Assembly: GCF_041052385.1 (NCBI RefSeq)
Contig: NZ_CP163439.1
Span: 372,001-436,000, forward strand
Length of the DNA stretch: 64,000 nt
Source: Streptomyces sp. R28
GTDB lineage: Bacteria > Actinomycetota > Actinomycetes > Streptomycetales > Streptomycetaceae
Direction: 5' to 3'
Part shown: positions 1-8,729 of the stretch, one piece after another
How the letters are laid out: every line of letters begins with the position of its first letter
Position numbering within the stretch: the stretch's first letter is position 1
Program-made: the position numbers and the translations under genes
Notes under the pieces: model-generated
Seen by the model: the letters and a program-made list of their open reading frames with translations, nothing else
Database searches by the model: none
Told to the model about the DNA's origin: nothing

Positions 1-153
1 GTGGTGCCAGGAGACGCGGGCGTCGTCGATGACGATGTCGCCGAGCGGGTCGCGTCCTACGTGGTAGTCACGGACCGGGGTCATCACGGTGGGGCCCGAC
101 TCGGTCTCCACACCGAGTACGGGCGCAGTCGGTGCGACCGAACGCTCCGCCAT
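1..153 (-). CDS. FHA-domain protein, N-terminal fragment cut by window edge
   Basis: Fifty-one codons of a minus-strand gene are visible, beginning at an ATG at 153 and running off the left edge. The visible segment contains GRDPLGDIVIDDARVSWHH, which fits the start of a forkhead-associated (phosphothreonine-binding) fold: glycine-arginine at the first loop, then the serine-histidine that contacts the phosphopeptide. In Streptomyces such N-terminal FHA domains often precede an ABC-2-type transporter ATPase or membrane domain, but nothing beyond the FHA start can be seen here. The FHA call is inferred from motif spacing. Confidence 0.6.
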   Translation of the reverse strand, partial: MAERSVAPTAPVLGVETESGPTVMTPVRDYHVGRDPLGDIVIDDARVSWHH

Positions 154-248
154 GACAAGATTCTATCGATCTGCCCATATATGTGCCTGCCTGGGCTATG
201 TGCCCGCCCGAGCGGGGGGGGCTTGGATCACCCGGGACCGGGACCACC

Positions 249-279
249 CGGGGCAGAGATCACTCGGGGCAGAGATCAC
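249..279. repeat. Tandem 15-bp repeat in a short intergenic region
   Basis: CGGGGCAGAGATCAC occurs at 249-263 and again at 265-279, a 16-bp period. It sits between the FHA gene fragment and the next minus-strand gene. No function can be assigned. Confidence 0.6.
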
Positions 280-295
280 ATTCGGGGCGACGGGC

Positions 296-706
296 TCACC
301 CGACGGACACGACCAGCGCCGGGACGGTCCGCTGCATACGCAGCGCGTCCACCGACTCGGCGAGCAGTTCGTACTCTGTGGTCTCGTCGCTCACCGCGAT
401 CCTCACCAGCCGCCCGGCCGCCAACTCGTCGGCGACCAGCTCCTGTTGGCCGACGTCGCCGCACCAGGTGCGCAGCACGGTCGGCACGTCGGGCACGGTG
501 CCGGCGACCGGGACGAGCGCGCCGGGCGGGAAGTGCTCGGCGTCGGGTTGCGGGTCTAATCGCTCGGCGATCCAGGAAGCCCGGTCGCGTAACCACCACA
601 GGGCCAAGGCCAAGGTGGGCGCCCGGTAGGTTCCCAGGGGTACACCGATGCGCCGTCCGCCGCAGACGCCGTATGCGGTGACATGGCACAGGAACTCGTC
701 GTGCAC
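296..706 (-). CDS. Conserved-looking hypothetical protein
   Basis: A 136-residue soluble protein starting at a GTG at 706, chosen because GGGGAGG lies 4 bases upstream. It has no signal peptide or membrane segment. The middle carries an aromatic-rich stretch (LALALWWLRDRASW) followed by an acidic region. I do not recognise the family. It resembles small Streptomyces proteins of unknown function found beside regulatory genes. Codon use is typical of the host, which supports a real gene. Confidence 0.6.
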   Translation of the reverse strand: MHDEFLCHVTAYGVCGGRRIGVPLGTYRAPTLALALWWLRDRASWIAERLDPQPDAEHFPPGALVPVAGTVPDVPTVLRTWCGDVGQQELVADELAAGRLVRIAVSDETTEYELLAESVDALRMQRTVPALVVSVG

Positions 707-1054
707 GTAGCCTCCCCCGTGTTGCCGTGTTCGCCTCTCGGCGGACCTCGCTTTCCATGCGGCTCGTGAGCGGTGTGTAAGGGCACCGTCGCCCCATGTG
801 AGGCACCCTCGTAGTTGAGTATGTTCACTACTGAAACACTGTCACCACGACTTTCCGGCCAGTCTCCTGGCATATTCACAGCCGGTATTGGCCGAAATGC
901 AGCGGGTGCACGTCAAACTCGGGGAATGGCCGGTGCATTACCTCGGGCGTAATCGAGCTTTCCGGAGCGGGCGGGCATTGTTGCGCTACCGGGTCGCCGC
1001 GAGCGGGACCCCGGTTCCGACCAGCAGTGACGACCTCGTTGGAGGCTGACCGCC
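707..1054. other. 348-bp intergenic region with one weak small ORF
   Basis: Lies upstream of both the minus-strand gene ending the left segment and the NTF2-like gene to the right, so it must hold at least the promoter of the minus-strand gene. A plus-strand ORF of 50 codons (ATG 897 to stop 1049) ends just before the next start. Its third-position GC, counted by eye at roughly three quarters, is below the local norm and its product is unrecognised, so it is not called as a gene. Confidence 0.4.
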
Positions 1055-1456
1055 ATGCCCGCATCGACCGACCGCTACGACATCGCCGTCGCCCGCTACT
1101 TCGAGGCCTGGAACGCCCGTGAGCCCCGTGCCCTGGCCCGGGCGGTCGCCACCGCGTGGGCCCCGCAGGGCGGCTACACCGACCCCCTCGCCGACGTCCG
1201 CGGACACGAGGGGATCGTGGCCGTCGTCGCGGCGGCGCAAGCACGCTTCCCCGGCTTCGCCTTCCGGCTCACCGGCTCCGTCGACGGCCACCACGACACG
1301 GCGCGCTTCGCCTGGGAGCTGGTGCGGGAGGCCGGGGGTACCCCCTCTGGGGTGGGGTCGGCGCCGGTGGCCGGGTCCGATGTGATCACCCTGGACGCCG
1401 AGGGACGGATCATGTCCGTCCTGGGATTCCTCGACCGGGTGCTCGCGGGGGAATGA
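1055..1456 (+). CDS. NTF2/SnoaL-like small cone-fold protein
   Basis: A 133-residue protein with the pattern of the NTF2-like superfamily: an N-terminal helix ending RYFEAWNARE, a GGYTDPLADVRGHEGI segment typical of SnoaL-like proteins, and a beta-rich C-terminus with AGSDVITLDAEGRI. Such folds form a cone-shaped pocket and act as small isomerases, hydratases or binding proteins. No substrate is evident. Start at ATG 1055, with GGAGG 9 bases upstream. The frame contains a G/C-rich insert at 1334-1361 that adds residues without breaking the gene (see repeat). Confidence 0.75.
   Translation: MPASTDRYDIAVARYFEAWNAREPRALARAVATAWAPQGGYTDPLADVRGHEGIVAVVAAAQARFPGFAFRLTGSVDGHHDTARFAWELVREAGGTPSGVGSAPVAGSDVITLDAEGRIMSVLGFLDRVLAGE
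1334..1345. repeat. GGGGGTACCCCC palindrome inside a coding region
   Basis: A perfect 12-bp palindrome followed by TCTGGGGTGGGG, lying within the NTF2-like gene. It encodes a glycine/proline/serine-rich loop (GGTPSGVGS) just before the conserved AGSDVI strand. GGGGGTACCCCC-type elements are common as short dispersed repeats in Streptomyces genomes, so an in-frame insertion of such an element is likely. Confidence 0.55.
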
Positions 1457-1563
1457 ATGATGAATTCCGCAGCGATGAATTCTACGCCGCGCGGCGGTCT
1501 TGACCAATGAAAGCCGCTTGACCAATGAAGGTCAGGGAGGACCGTCGCGAACGGGAGGACGCC

Positions 1564-1851
1564 ATGATCACCGGTGGGAAAGTGGACGCGGAATTCACCG
1601 CCGTCCTGCGCAAGAGCCCCAGTAAGGGCGGCTGGACCTATGTCGTCTGGCCGGAGTCCGCCGAATTCTTCGGCACCCGCGGGCTGGTCAAGATCCGCGG
1701 GACCGTCGACGGACATCCGATCCAGAGTTCGTTCATGGCCCTCGGAGACGGCACCCACAAGCTCCCCGTCAAGGCCGATGTGCGCAAGGCCATCGGGAAG
1801 CAGGAGGGCGACTCCGTCACCGTTCACCTGACGGAACGGCTCAGCCCTTGA
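1564..1851 (+). CDS. DUF1905-type small beta-barrel protein
   Basis: A 95-residue protein. The ATG at 1564 is preferred over upstream starts because GGGAGG lies 5 bases before it. The sequence runs from a charged start through [15 protein letters not shown] and [14 protein letters not shown] to a [16 protein letters not shown] tail, the layout of DUF1905 proteins (an AbrB-like swapped-hairpin barrel, often fused to YdeI-type domains). The role is unknown. The gene overlaps the convergent aldo/keto reductase by 11 bp at the 3' ends. Confidence 0.75.
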   Translation: MITGGKVDAEFTAVLRKSPSKGGWTYVVWPESAEFFGTRGLVKIRGTVDGHPIQSSFMALGDGTHKLPVKADVRKAIGKQEGDSVTVHLTERLSP

Positions 1852-2833
1852 TCACCGCATCGATCCGGGCCAGTTCCTCGGCGTCGAAGTCGAGGTTGCG
1901 GGCGGCGGCGATGCTGTCCTCGATCTGCTGCGCACTGCTCGCGCCGACGAGCGCCGAGGTCACCCGGCCCCCGCGCAGCACCCACGCCAGGGCCAGCTGG
2001 GCCAGGGTCTGGCCGCGGGACTTGGCGATGTCGTCGAGGGCGCGCAGCTTGCCGACCAGGTCCTCGGTGACCGCGTCCGAGTTCAGGAAGGGGCTGTCGC
2101 TCGCGGCCCGCGATCCCTCCGGGATGCCGTCGAGGTAGCGGCCGGTCAGCAGGCCCTGCTCCAGCGGGGAGAAGACGATGGAGCCGACCTGGAGCTCGTC
2201 CAGCGCGTCTAGGAGCCCCTCGTCCTCGGGACGGCGGTCCAGCATCGAGTAGCGCGGCTGGTGGATGAGGAGCGGGGTGCCCAGCTCGCCGAGGATGCGG
2301 GCCGCCTCCCGGGTCTGCTCCGCCGAGTAGTTGGAGACACCGACGTACAGCGCCTTGCCCTGCTGCACCGCCGAGTGCAGGGCACCCATCGTCTCCTCCA
2401 GCGGAGTGTCCGGGTCGGGGCGGTGCGAGTAGAAGATGTCGACGTAGTCCAGGCCCATCCGCGTGAGGCTCTGGTCGAGCGAGGACAGCAGGTACTTGCG
2501 CGAGCCCCACTCGCCGTACGGGCCGGGCCACATCAGATAGCCGGCCTTGGTGGAGATGATCAGCTCGTCCCGGTACGGCGCGAAGTCCGTCTTCAGGGCC
2601 TCACCGAACGCCGACTCCGCGGCCCCGGGCGGCGGACCGTAGTTGTTGGCCAGGTCGAAGTGGGTGACGCCGAGGTCGAAGGCGCGGCGCAGGATGGCCC
2701 GCTGCGTCTCGACGGGGCGGTCCGGGCCGAAGTTGTGCCACAGTCCGAGCGACAGCGCGGGGAGCTTGAGGCCGCTGCGTCCGGTGCGCCGGTAGGGCAT
2801 GTCCGCGTAGCGGTCGGTGTGTGCGGTGTACAA
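1841..2833 (-). CDS. Aldo/keto reductase, YghZ/GpsA-like
   Basis: A 330-residue NADPH-dependent aldo/keto reductase of the AKR14-like group (L-glyceraldehyde-3-phosphate/methylglyoxal reductases related to YghZ). The catalytic tetrad is visible: Asp60 in [10 protein letters not shown], Tyr65, Lys96 in STKAG and His137 in FYSHRPD. The TTG at 2833 is taken as start because family members begin with [21 protein letters not shown] and a GGAG lies 5 bases upstream. The longer frame to 2980 would nearly abut the divergent LysR gene. The LysR protein is therefore the likely controller. The 3' end overlaps the convergent DUF1905 gene. Confidence 0.88.
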   Translation of the reverse strand: MYTAHTDRYADMPYRRTGRSGLKLPALSLGLWHNFGPDRPVETQRAILRRAFDLGVTHFDLANNYGPPPGAAESAFGEALKTDFAPYRDELIISTKAGYLMWPGPYGEWGSRKYLLSSLDQSLTRMGLDYVDIFYSHRPDPDTPLEETMGALHSAVQQGKALYVGVSNYSAEQTREAARILGELGTPLLIHQPRYSMLDRRPEDEGLLDALDELQVGSIVFSPLEQGLLTGRYLDGIPEGSRAASDSPFLNSDAVTEDLVGKLRALDDIAKSRGQTLAQLALAWVLRGGRVTSALVGASSAQQIEDSIAAARNLDFDAEELARIDAVIKG

Positions 2834-2982
2834 CGCGACTCCAGAGGGGTTGGCACACGTGAGGACGGTTCCGCAGAACCGGTGGGCGACCGGTATTCCA
2901 GTCTCCACCCACTCTGTCGTGACCTGCGGGCAGTGGTCCAACAGGTAAATCCGATGGGATTCAGCGGCTACGCTGCTCAATC

Positions 2983-3870
2983 ATGGAACTGCGCCATCTC
3001 CAGCACTTCGTGGCGGTCGCCGAGGACCAGCACTTCACCCGGGCGGCCGAACGCCTGATGGTGTCCCAGTCGGGCCTGTCGGCGTCGATCCGGGCACTGG
3101 AACGGGAGTTGCAGACCCCTCTGTTCGTGCGGACCACCCGCCGGGTGACGCTCACCCCGGCCGGACGGGCGCTGCTGGGCGAGGCGGAACGGATCCTGGC
3201 GCAGGTGCGGGCGGCTCACGAGGCGGTGGCCGCGGTGCAGGGCGTGCTGCGCGGCATGCTGGCGCTCGGGTCCGAGCAGTGCATCGCCGGGGTGCATGTG
3301 GCGGGGCTGCTCGCGGCCTTCCGGCGGCAGCACCCGGACGTGGAGATCTGCCTGCGCCAGGCAGGGTCGGGCGCCCTCGCGGAGGAGGTCGCGGCCGGGC
3401 GCCTGGACCTGGCCTTCGCGGTACGCACGGCCGAGGAGGACATCGACCAGCTGCGGGTCGTACCGCTGACCAGCGAGCCGATGACCGTCCTGTGCCATCC
3501 GAGCCACCGGCTCGCGGCGGCCGGCGCCCCGGTCACTCCCGAGGAGCTGGGCGGCGAGGTCTTCGTCGACTTCCACCCGGACTGGGGGCCACGCCGCACC
3601 ACCGACGCCGCGTTCGCCGCGGCCGGGGTCCGGCGGAGTGTCGCCCTGGAGGTGAACGACGTGCACAGCCTCCTGGACCTGGTGGACGAGGACCTCGGCA
3701 TCGCCGTCGTACCGCGCCACTTCCGGCACAAGCGGCAGTCACTGACCGCACTGCCGGTGAAGGGCACCGGCGAGAGGGTCTACGAGACGGTCGCCCTGCT
3801 GCCGCGCGCGCAGGCGACGAGCCCGGCGGCCCGGGCGCTGATGGCGCTGCTGGAAACGGAAGGCACGTGA
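2983..3870 (+). CDS. LysR-family transcriptional regulator
   Basis: A 295-residue LysR-type regulator: winged helix-turn-helix at residues 1-60 (MELRHLQHFVAVAEDQHFTR... with SQSGLSASIRALE as recognition helix), linker helix, then a substrate-binding fold from about residue 90. It is transcribed away from the aldo/keto reductase, with about 150 bp between the starts, the classic arrangement for LysR control of a divergent target. A short dyad (AGCG-GCTA-CGCT at 2963-2974) lies just before its own start and could be part of an autoregulatory site. The inducer cannot be read from sequence. Confidence 0.9.
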   Translation: MELRHLQHFVAVAEDQHFTRAAERLMVSQSGLSASIRALERELQTPLFVRTTRRVTLTPAGRALLGEAERILAQVRAAHEAVAAVQGVLRGMLALGSEQCIAGVHVAGLLAAFRRQHPDVEICLRQAGSGALAEEVAAGRLDLAFAVRTAEEDIDQLRVVPLTSEPMTVLCHPSHRLAAAGAPVTPEELGGEVFVDFHPDWGPRRTTDAAFAAAGVRRSVALEVNDVHSLLDLVDEDLGIAVVPRHFRHKRQSLTALPVKGTGERVYETVALLPRAQATSPAARALMALLETEGT

Positions 3871-3895
3871 CGCCCTGTTGCGCGATGGTGGAGCC

Positions 3896-4405
3896 ATGCA
3901 TGCCAAGGACATCCTCATCGACGGGTACAACCGCATCCAGGAAGAAGTCCACGCCGCCGTCGAGGGCCTCGACCCCGGCGACCTGCACGCCCGCCCCTCC
4001 GACGGCACCAACTCCATCGCCTGGCTGATCTGGCACCTCACCCGCGTCCAGGACGACCACATCGCCGACGCCTTCGAGCTCGACCAGGTGTGGCTGACGC
4101 AGGACTTCCAGAAGACCTTCGGGCTGGACCTGCCACGCCATGACACCGGGTACGGGCACACCCCCGCCAAGGTCGCCAAGGTGCGGGTCGACTCCGGTGA
4201 CCTGCTGACCCGCTACTACGACGCCGTGCACGCCCAGACCCTCGGGGCGCTGCGCGAGGTGGCCGCCAAGGATCTTGAGCGCATCGTGGACGAGCGCTGG
4301 GATCCGCCGGTCAGCCTGGGCGTACGGCTGGTCAGCGTCCTGTCCGACGATCTCCAGCACGTCGGACAGGCCGCCTACCTCCGCGGGCTGCTGAAGAGCT
4401 CCTAG
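3896..4405 (+). CDS. DinB-family (mycothiol-transferase-like) protein
   Basis: A 169-residue four-helix-bundle protein of the DinB/DUF664 superfamily. It carries AWLIWHLTRVQDDHIAD, whose WHLxRxxDDH pattern supplies a metal-binding histidine, and a C-terminal DDLQHVGQAAYLRGLL with a second histidine in the usual place. In mycothiol-producing actinobacteria such proteins are often thiol-dependent S-transferases. The substrate is unknown. ATG 3896 is preferred to 3878 because GGTGGA lies just upstream. It begins 25 bp after the LysR gene and could be co-transcribed with it. Confidence 0.8.
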   Translation: MHAKDILIDGYNRIQEEVHAAVEGLDPGDLHARPSDGTNSIAWLIWHLTRVQDDHIADAFELDQVWLTQDFQKTFGLDLPRHDTGYGHTPAKVAKVRVDSGDLLTRYYDAVHAQTLGALREVAAKDLERIVDERWDPPVSLGVRLVSVLSDDLQHVGQAAYLRGLLKSS

Positions 4406-4418
4406 CCCGCGAGCCGCT

Positions 4419-5489
4419 TCACAGCGCGGCCGCGTACCCCGGCAGGACGACGTCCTCGATGAGGGCCTTGCGCTCGTCGAACGGGATGAACGCGCTCTTC
4501 AGGGCGTTCACCGTGACCGTGCGCAGGTCCTCGACCGTCCAGCCGGCCTCCTCGACCAGCAGGGACATCTCGCGCGTCATCGTCGTACCGGACACCAGAC
4601 GGTTGTCGGTGTTGAGGGTGACGCGGAAGCCGAGCTCCTTCAGCGCGGTGATCGGGTGCTCGGCGATGGAGGTGGCGGGGCCGGTCTGGAGGTTGGAGGT
4701 CGGGCACATCTCCAGCGCGACACGGCGGTCGCGCACCCAGCCGGCGAGGCGGCCGAGCTTGCCGTCCACTATGTCGTCGGTGATGCGCACGCCGTGACCG
4801 ATGCGCTGGGCGCCGCACACCTGGAGGGCCTGGTGGATGCTGGGCAGGCCGTGCGCCTCACCGGCGTGGATGGTGAACGGGACGCTCTCGCGGCGCAGGT
4901 GCTCGAAGGCGTCGAGGTGGTCGGCGGGCGGGAAGCCGTCCTCGGCGCCGGCGATGTCGAAGCCCACCACACCCGCGTCCCGGAAGGCCACGGCCAGGTC
5001 GGCAGCCTCGCGCACCCGGTCGAACATCCGCATCCCGCACAGCAGGGTGCCGACCCGCACCGGAGTACCGGCGGCCGCGGCCTTCGCCATGCCGGCGGCC
5101 AGGCCCTCCTGGACCGTCTCGACGACCTCGGCGAGGGCCAGCCCGCCGTTGGTGTTCAGCTCGGGGGCGTAGCGCACCTCGCCGTACACGACACCGTCGG
5201 CGGCCAGGTCGAGGACGTACTCCTCGGCGGTCCGCAGCAGGCCCTCGCGGGTCTGCATGACGGCCAGGGTGTGCTCGAAGGTGGCGATGTAGCGGACCAG
5301 GTCGCCGGAGTTCGCGGCCTCGAAGTACCAGGCGGCGAGCTCGTCCGGGTCGGTGGTGGGCAAGGTGTGGCCGACCGCCTCCGCGAGCTCCACCACGGTG
5401 GCGGGGCGCAGGCCGCCGTCGAGGTGGTCGTGCAGGACGGCCTTGGGGAGGCGGCGGATCACTTCGGCGTCTACGCGCGTAGCAGTCAT
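4419..5489 (-). CDS. add: Adenosine deaminase
   Basis: A 356-residue zinc-dependent adenosine deaminase (adenosine to inosine, purine salvage, cytoplasm). Metal and catalytic motifs are all present: His20 and His22 in LHDHLDG, His208 and Glu211 in IHAGE, His232 in GHG, and NTDN at 293-296 in place of the usual NTDDP. The length is normal for the bacterial enzyme. The Asn replacing the second Asp of the last motif occurs in Streptomyces add paralogues, as far as I recall. The gene runs convergent with the DinB gene. Confidence 0.92.
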   Translation of the reverse strand: MTATRVDAEVIRRLPKAVLHDHLDGGLRPATVVELAEAVGHTLPTTDPDELAAWYFEAANSGDLVRYIATFEHTLAVMQTREGLLRTAEEYVLDLAADGVVYGEVRYAPELNTNGGLALAEVVETVQEGLAAGMAKAAAAGTPVRVGTLLCGMRMFDRVREAADLAVAFRDAGVVGFDIAGAEDGFPPADHLDAFEHLRRESVPFTIHAGEAHGLPSIHQALQVCGAQRIGHGVRITDDIVDGKLGRLAGWVRDRRVALEMCPTSNLQTGPATSIAEHPITALKELGFRVTLNTDNRLVSGTTMTREMSLLVEEAGWTVEDLRTVTVNALKSAFIPFDERKALIEDVVLPGYAAAL

Positions 5490-5557
5490 GGCGGGTCTTT
5501 CCTTGAGCCTTGAGCGGGGTGGTGTTGGAGCGGCGGGGAGAAGGAGCGGGAGGCGGT

Positions 5558-5944
5558 TCAGCCGACGGGCTGGAGCAGGTCCCAGCGGTTGCCGTACAGA
5601 TCCTGAAAGACGGCGACGGAGCCGTACGGCTCACGCCGGGGCTCCTCCAGGAAGGTCACGCCGGCGGCGAGCATCCGGGCGTGGTCCCGGGTGAAGTCGT
5701 CGGTGTGCAGGAAGAACCCGACGCGCCCGCCGGTCTGGTCACCGATCCGGGTGCGCTGCTGGTCGCCCTTGGCCCGGGCCAGCAGCAGACCGGTGCCCGC
5801 GTCGCCGGGCTGGACGACGACCCAGCGGGAGCCGTCCGGGCGCGGGGTGTCCTCGACGAGCCGGAAGCCGAGGGCTTCGGTGTAGTGGCGGATCGCCTCG
5901 TCGTAGTCGTCGACGACGAGGGTGACCAGGGCGATGCGTCTCAT
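5558..5944 (-). CDS. VOC-superfamily glyoxalase-like protein
   Basis: A 128-residue vicinal-oxygen-chelate protein with two beta-alpha-beta-beta-beta modules: [24 protein letters not shown] at the N-terminus and [10 protein letters not shown] to [10 protein letters not shown] at the C-terminus. Metal-ligand positions are only partly conserved. Family members include glyoxalase I, dioxygenases and drug-sequestering proteins, so the activity is open. It lies downstream of an intergenic stretch shared with a decayed second VOC gene. Confidence 0.85.
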   Translation of the reverse strand: MRRIALVTLVVDDYDEAIRHYTEALGFRLVEDTPRPDGSRWVVVQPGDAGTGLLLARAKGDQQRTRIGDQTGGRVGFFLHTDDFTRDHARMLAAGVTFLEEPRREPYGSVAVFQDLYGNRWDLLQPVG

Positions 5945-6019
5945 CGGGGCCTTCCAGGAGGTGCGATTGACGGGAGAGGTTATACGTAAAACCTGGCTGA
6001 CGCCAGTCGCTGGAGGGAC

Positions 6020-6475
6020 GGATGCCAGTCGCCCGAGGATCGACTGCTCCGATCCGCAGAGAATGGTGACTTTCTGGGCCGGGGCCCTGGCCTACGTGCC
6101 TGAGCCTCCGCCGGGCGGGCACGCCACGTGGCGTGCTTACTGGGCGGCGGTGGGGGTGGGGGTGCTCGAGGCGGAATTGCCAACCGGTGCCGGGGATGTT
6201 CCGGCATCGATCCTGCGGGACGAGGGACGAGGGCCGAGGGTGTGGTTCCAGCAGGTTCCGGAGCCGGAGGTCTCCAAGAACCGGTGGCACTTCGGCCTGA
6301 AGGTCGGCGGGGGCGTGACGTCCCACTGGACGTCCGCACGCAACGGGTCGAGGCTACGGTGCAACGGCTGGTCAAAACTGGTGCCACTGTGCTGCGGATC
6401 AAGGATGAGCCGGACGTGGGGCTCTACGCCGCCGCCATGCAGGACCCCAAGGGCAACGAATTCGACATCGCCTGA
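6020..6475 (+). pseudogene. Frameshifted VOC-family gene
   Basis: Two reading frames together reconstruct one glyoxalase-like protein. The first frame holds IDCSDPQRMVTFWAGAL and continues to VPEPEVSKNRWHFGLKVGGG. The second frame continues without a break in homology as RDVPLDVRTQRVEATV to DPKGNEFDIA and a stop at 6475. The switch falls at about 6310-6316 in a run of G, consistent with loss of a single base. No good start codon precedes the first frame. A sequencing error in the G run is the main alternative. Confidence 0.6.
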
Positions 6476-6496
6476 GGGCCGTTGCGACGGTTCTGG

Positions 6497-6610
6497 TCAC
6501 AGCCACTCGTTCACGGCTGCGACCAGCGCAGTCGCCTGCCTCGTAGCGGACGGAGAGCTTGTCGTACCTCGTGGCCACTGCCCGGCGCCTTTTGCTGATT
6601 TCGGCGCTTC
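6497..6610 (-). pseudogene. C-terminal scrap of an IS5-family transposase
   Basis: The minus strand reads RAVATRYDKLSVRYEA and then, one base out of frame, TALVAAVNEWL followed by a stop at 6497. This is the C-terminus of IS5-type DDE transposases common in Streptomyces. An extra base causes the frameshift. No transposase body is present upstream. Instead an acetyltransferase gene follows, and then the N-terminal scrap of a similar transposase. Confidence 0.65.
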
Positions 6611-6769
6611 GAGGACCGTCCTCGTCGGCCGGACGCCCTCGGAGTTGGAGCAGCAGACGGTCTCTCGAGTTGAGAGCAGAGCACCTCGACGGCGGCCGCA
6701 CGAGGCTCTGCCGCGCACGGCCGCCCTACGAGGTGTGCCGCATGGTGAGAAGGTCCACAGACCTCGACG

Positions 6770-7636
6770 TCAGACCTTCCGGATCCGGTCGGCGATCTCC
6801 GGCCTCGCCGCGAACCCGGCCGCCTTGTACGTCGCGACGCCGCCCACGTTGGAGCTCGGCGTGCACACGCGCACGCTCGACGAGCCCATCTCCCGCAGTG
6901 CGGCCGCCCCGGCGACGGTGATCGCCCGGCCATAGCCGCGGCCACGGTGGTCCGCATGGACGCCCATCGGCTCGACCAGTCCCGGCTTCCCCGGGCCGGC
7001 CGACCAGACCGTCACCACCGCCGTGTGGTTGCCCTGGTCGTCGTAAGCACCCAGGCATCGGGCGTCGGCGTAGAACGGTCCCGCGGACATCTCGTGCCGG
7101 TACTCGCGCGTGGGACTCGTGGTGTTGAACGCGGACCCCAGGACGTCGGCGAAGTCCTGTGCCTGCCCCAGGCCGATCGCCTTGATCCGCACGCCGGGGT
7201 CCTCCACCGCTTCGGCGAGGTCGCGGAAGAGCGGCGTCCACGGCTCGTCGACACCCCAGCCCTCCTTGGTCAACAGGTCGTGGAGCAGCAGGCCCCGCGG
7301 TGCCTCGATCGACACCGCTCCTTCCGGCAGCACGCCGCGCTCAGGCAGCGAGAAGTCCTCGACGAGCCGCCGCGCCAAGTCCTCGTCCTGGAAAGCGTCG
7401 GGAGCGACCGTCATCCGCACCAGCGTCGGCGAATCCAGCATCCCGACAGCGACGATCCGTCCGTTCCGGCTCCAGGTCCGGACCACCGCGGCCGTCTCGG
7501 CCGTTCCGAACCGGTAGTTCCAGCCGATGTCCCCGGAATGCAGTTGCATCGGCGCTTCGTCGTGCTGCCACTCCCGCAGCGCCGCCATAGCCTCGCGCAC
7601 CCCGTCGGCCGCCGGCGTACTCAGCACAATCGTCAT
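6770..7636 (-). CDS. GNAT acetyltransferase (two-domain)
   Basis: A 288-residue GCN5-related N-acetyltransferase. The acetyl-CoA-binding motif A is clear near the C-terminus (MGVHADHRGRGYGRAI, fitting R/Q-x-x-G-x-G/A), followed by a C-terminal segment typical of the fold (NVGGVATYKAAGFAAR). The N-terminal half, with a RMTVAPDAFQDEDLARRLV stretch, looks like a degenerate first GNAT-like or docking domain. The substrate is unknown. It lies between two scraps of IS5-type transposase in the same orientation, which suggests arrival by, or into, a mobile element. Confidence 0.82.
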   Translation of the reverse strand: MTIVLSTPAADGVREAMAALREWQHDEAPMQLHSGDIGWNYRFGTAETAAVVRTWSRNGRIVAVGMLDSPTLVRMTVAPDAFQDEDLARRLVEDFSLPERGVLPEGAVSIEAPRGLLLHDLLTKEGWGVDEPWTPLFRDLAEAVEDPGVRIKAIGLGQAQDFADVLGSAFNTTSPTREYRHEMSAGPFYADARCLGAYDDQGNHTAVVTVWSAGPGKPGLVEPMGVHADHRGRGYGRAITVAGAAALREMGSSSVRVCTPSSNVGGVATYKAAGFAARPEIADRIRKV

Positions 7637-7674
7637 AGCCGGGAATCTGACACCCCGTCTCGGTGGCGTGCAAC

Positions 7675-7825
7675 CGATTAACCCCGGTGAACACCGTCAG
7701 CCAGGCGCGTGCGTCGATCAGGTCGCGCACCTTGTGGCAGACGGCGACCGTCCCGCCTTCGCTCCCTTGGGCAACAACGGCACCAACACCGCCCACTGGG
7801 CATCCGTGAGATCTCCCCGCGCCAT
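7675..7825 (-). pseudogene. N-terminal scrap of an IS5-family transposase
   Basis: From an ATG at 7825 the minus strand reads MARGDLTDAQWAVLVPLLPK and then GAKAGRSPSATR, the hallmark start of Streptomyces IS5-type transposases, before a stop at 7718. In a shifted frame the similarity continues weakly (KVRDLIDARAW, matching the usual KRQLIDGIRW) to about 7675. The rest of the enzyme is absent. It has the same orientation as the C-terminal scrap at 6497-6610, about 1.1 kb away. Confidence 0.65.
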
Positions 7826-7945
7826 GAGCCACGATCATTCATCCCTCAAGATCCACTTTCGACACGCGGCCTAGGTCGCACGCCCGATCCGAGCCGGGAC
7901 CCGGGCCCGATCCGCACCGCCCGCTCCCTCGGTACCGTCCCGGCC

Positions 7946-8404
7946 ATGACGATCACCGAACCGCCCCGAGACCCCTCACAGCGCAAGCGCGATCTCCTGG
8001 CCCGGCTGGAGAAGGAGATGGACGTCTGGGTGGCCACGGCCGACACCGACGGGCTGCCCTGTCTGGTCCCGCTCTGGTTCGTGTGGGACGGCGAGTCCCT
8101 GTGGCTCGCGACGCGGCCGACCACGCCGACCGGCCGTAACCTGCGCGACGGCGGACGGGCCCGGCTGGCACTCGGCGACACGCTGGACGTCGTCCTCATC
8201 GACGGCGACGCGCAGGTGTACGCCGCCGAGGAGGTGCCGGGTGCCGCGGCCGAGGCGTTCCTCGCGAAGACGGGATGGGATCCCCGGGCGGACAGCCTGC
8301 CGTACGTGTACTTCCGGGTACGTCCGTGCACGGTCCAGGCACGGAACGGGGAGCACGAGATGCGCGGCCGGTACCTCATGCGGGACGGGGTGTGGAGGGT
8401 CTGA
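7946..8404 (+). CDS. Pyridoxamine-5-phosphate-oxidase-fold (PPOX) F420/FMN-binding protein
   Basis: A 152-residue split-barrel flavin/F420-binding protein. The pattern MDVWVATADTDGLPCLVPLW is the first strand-turn of the PPOX fold, followed by WLATRPTTPTGRNLRDGGRA, where Thr/Arg residues contact the cofactor phosphate. The C-terminal half is short, as in F420-dependent family members of actinobacteria. Likely a small-molecule reductase or oxidase. The start at ATG 7946 is chosen because it begins the conserved domain. Upstream codons overlap the transposase scrap region and are not credible. Confidence 0.8.
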   Translation: MTITEPPRDPSQRKRDLLARLEKEMDVWVATADTDGLPCLVPLWFVWDGESLWLATRPTTPTGRNLRDGGRARLALGDTLDVVLIDGDAQVYAAEEVPGAAAEAFLAKTGWDPRADSLPYVYFRVRPCTVQARNGEHEMRGRYLMRDGVWRV

Positions 8405-8516
8405 GCCGGGCGTACTGCCGCCCGACATTCTTTTCCCGCACGGGTGTTACCTGGGAGTAATCGCCGGTGGTTTGATGTGCGGCGCCACTCACCCCCCTCA
8501 CCCTCAGGGAGCTCCA

Positions 8517-8696
8517 GTGACGCTCTTCGCACCGCGCCGCACCCCGGGCGCAGCCGTGCTCACCCTCGCGCTCGCCGCCACCGGGCTCGCCGCCACCGGG
8601 CTCGCGGGCACGGCCCCCGCCGCGACGGCCGCCGACCAGGCACCGCCGCTGCGGGTGCTGTCGTACAACTTCTTCCTCTTCAGCAAGAATGCCTAA
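8517..8696 (+). pseudogene. Sphingomyelinase C gene, 5' fragment
   Basis: From a GTG at 8517 the frame encodes a signal peptide (LTLALAATGLAATGLAG, cleavage near ATAADQAPP) and then LRVLSYNFFLFSKN, the first strand of the endonuclease/exonuclease/phosphatase fold of Streptomyces sphingomyelinases, before an abrupt stop at 8694-8696. The remainder of the enzyme is found in the same orientation at 13250-13941, so the native gene was split. Homologous sequence ends at about 8688. Confidence 0.8.
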
Positions 8697-8729
8697 CCCC
8701 CCTGCGGACGGGGCCGGCACTGGGTGGGG

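Noticed and set aside
249..279. Possible CRISPR-like or plasmid iteron array
   Set aside because: Only two copies with a one-base spacer, no spacer variety and no cas or replication genes.
897..1049. 50-codon plus-strand ORF before the NTF2-like gene
   Set aside because: Open frame and plausible-looking product, but third-position GC is low for this genome, no ribosome-binding site precedes the ATG and no family is recognised.
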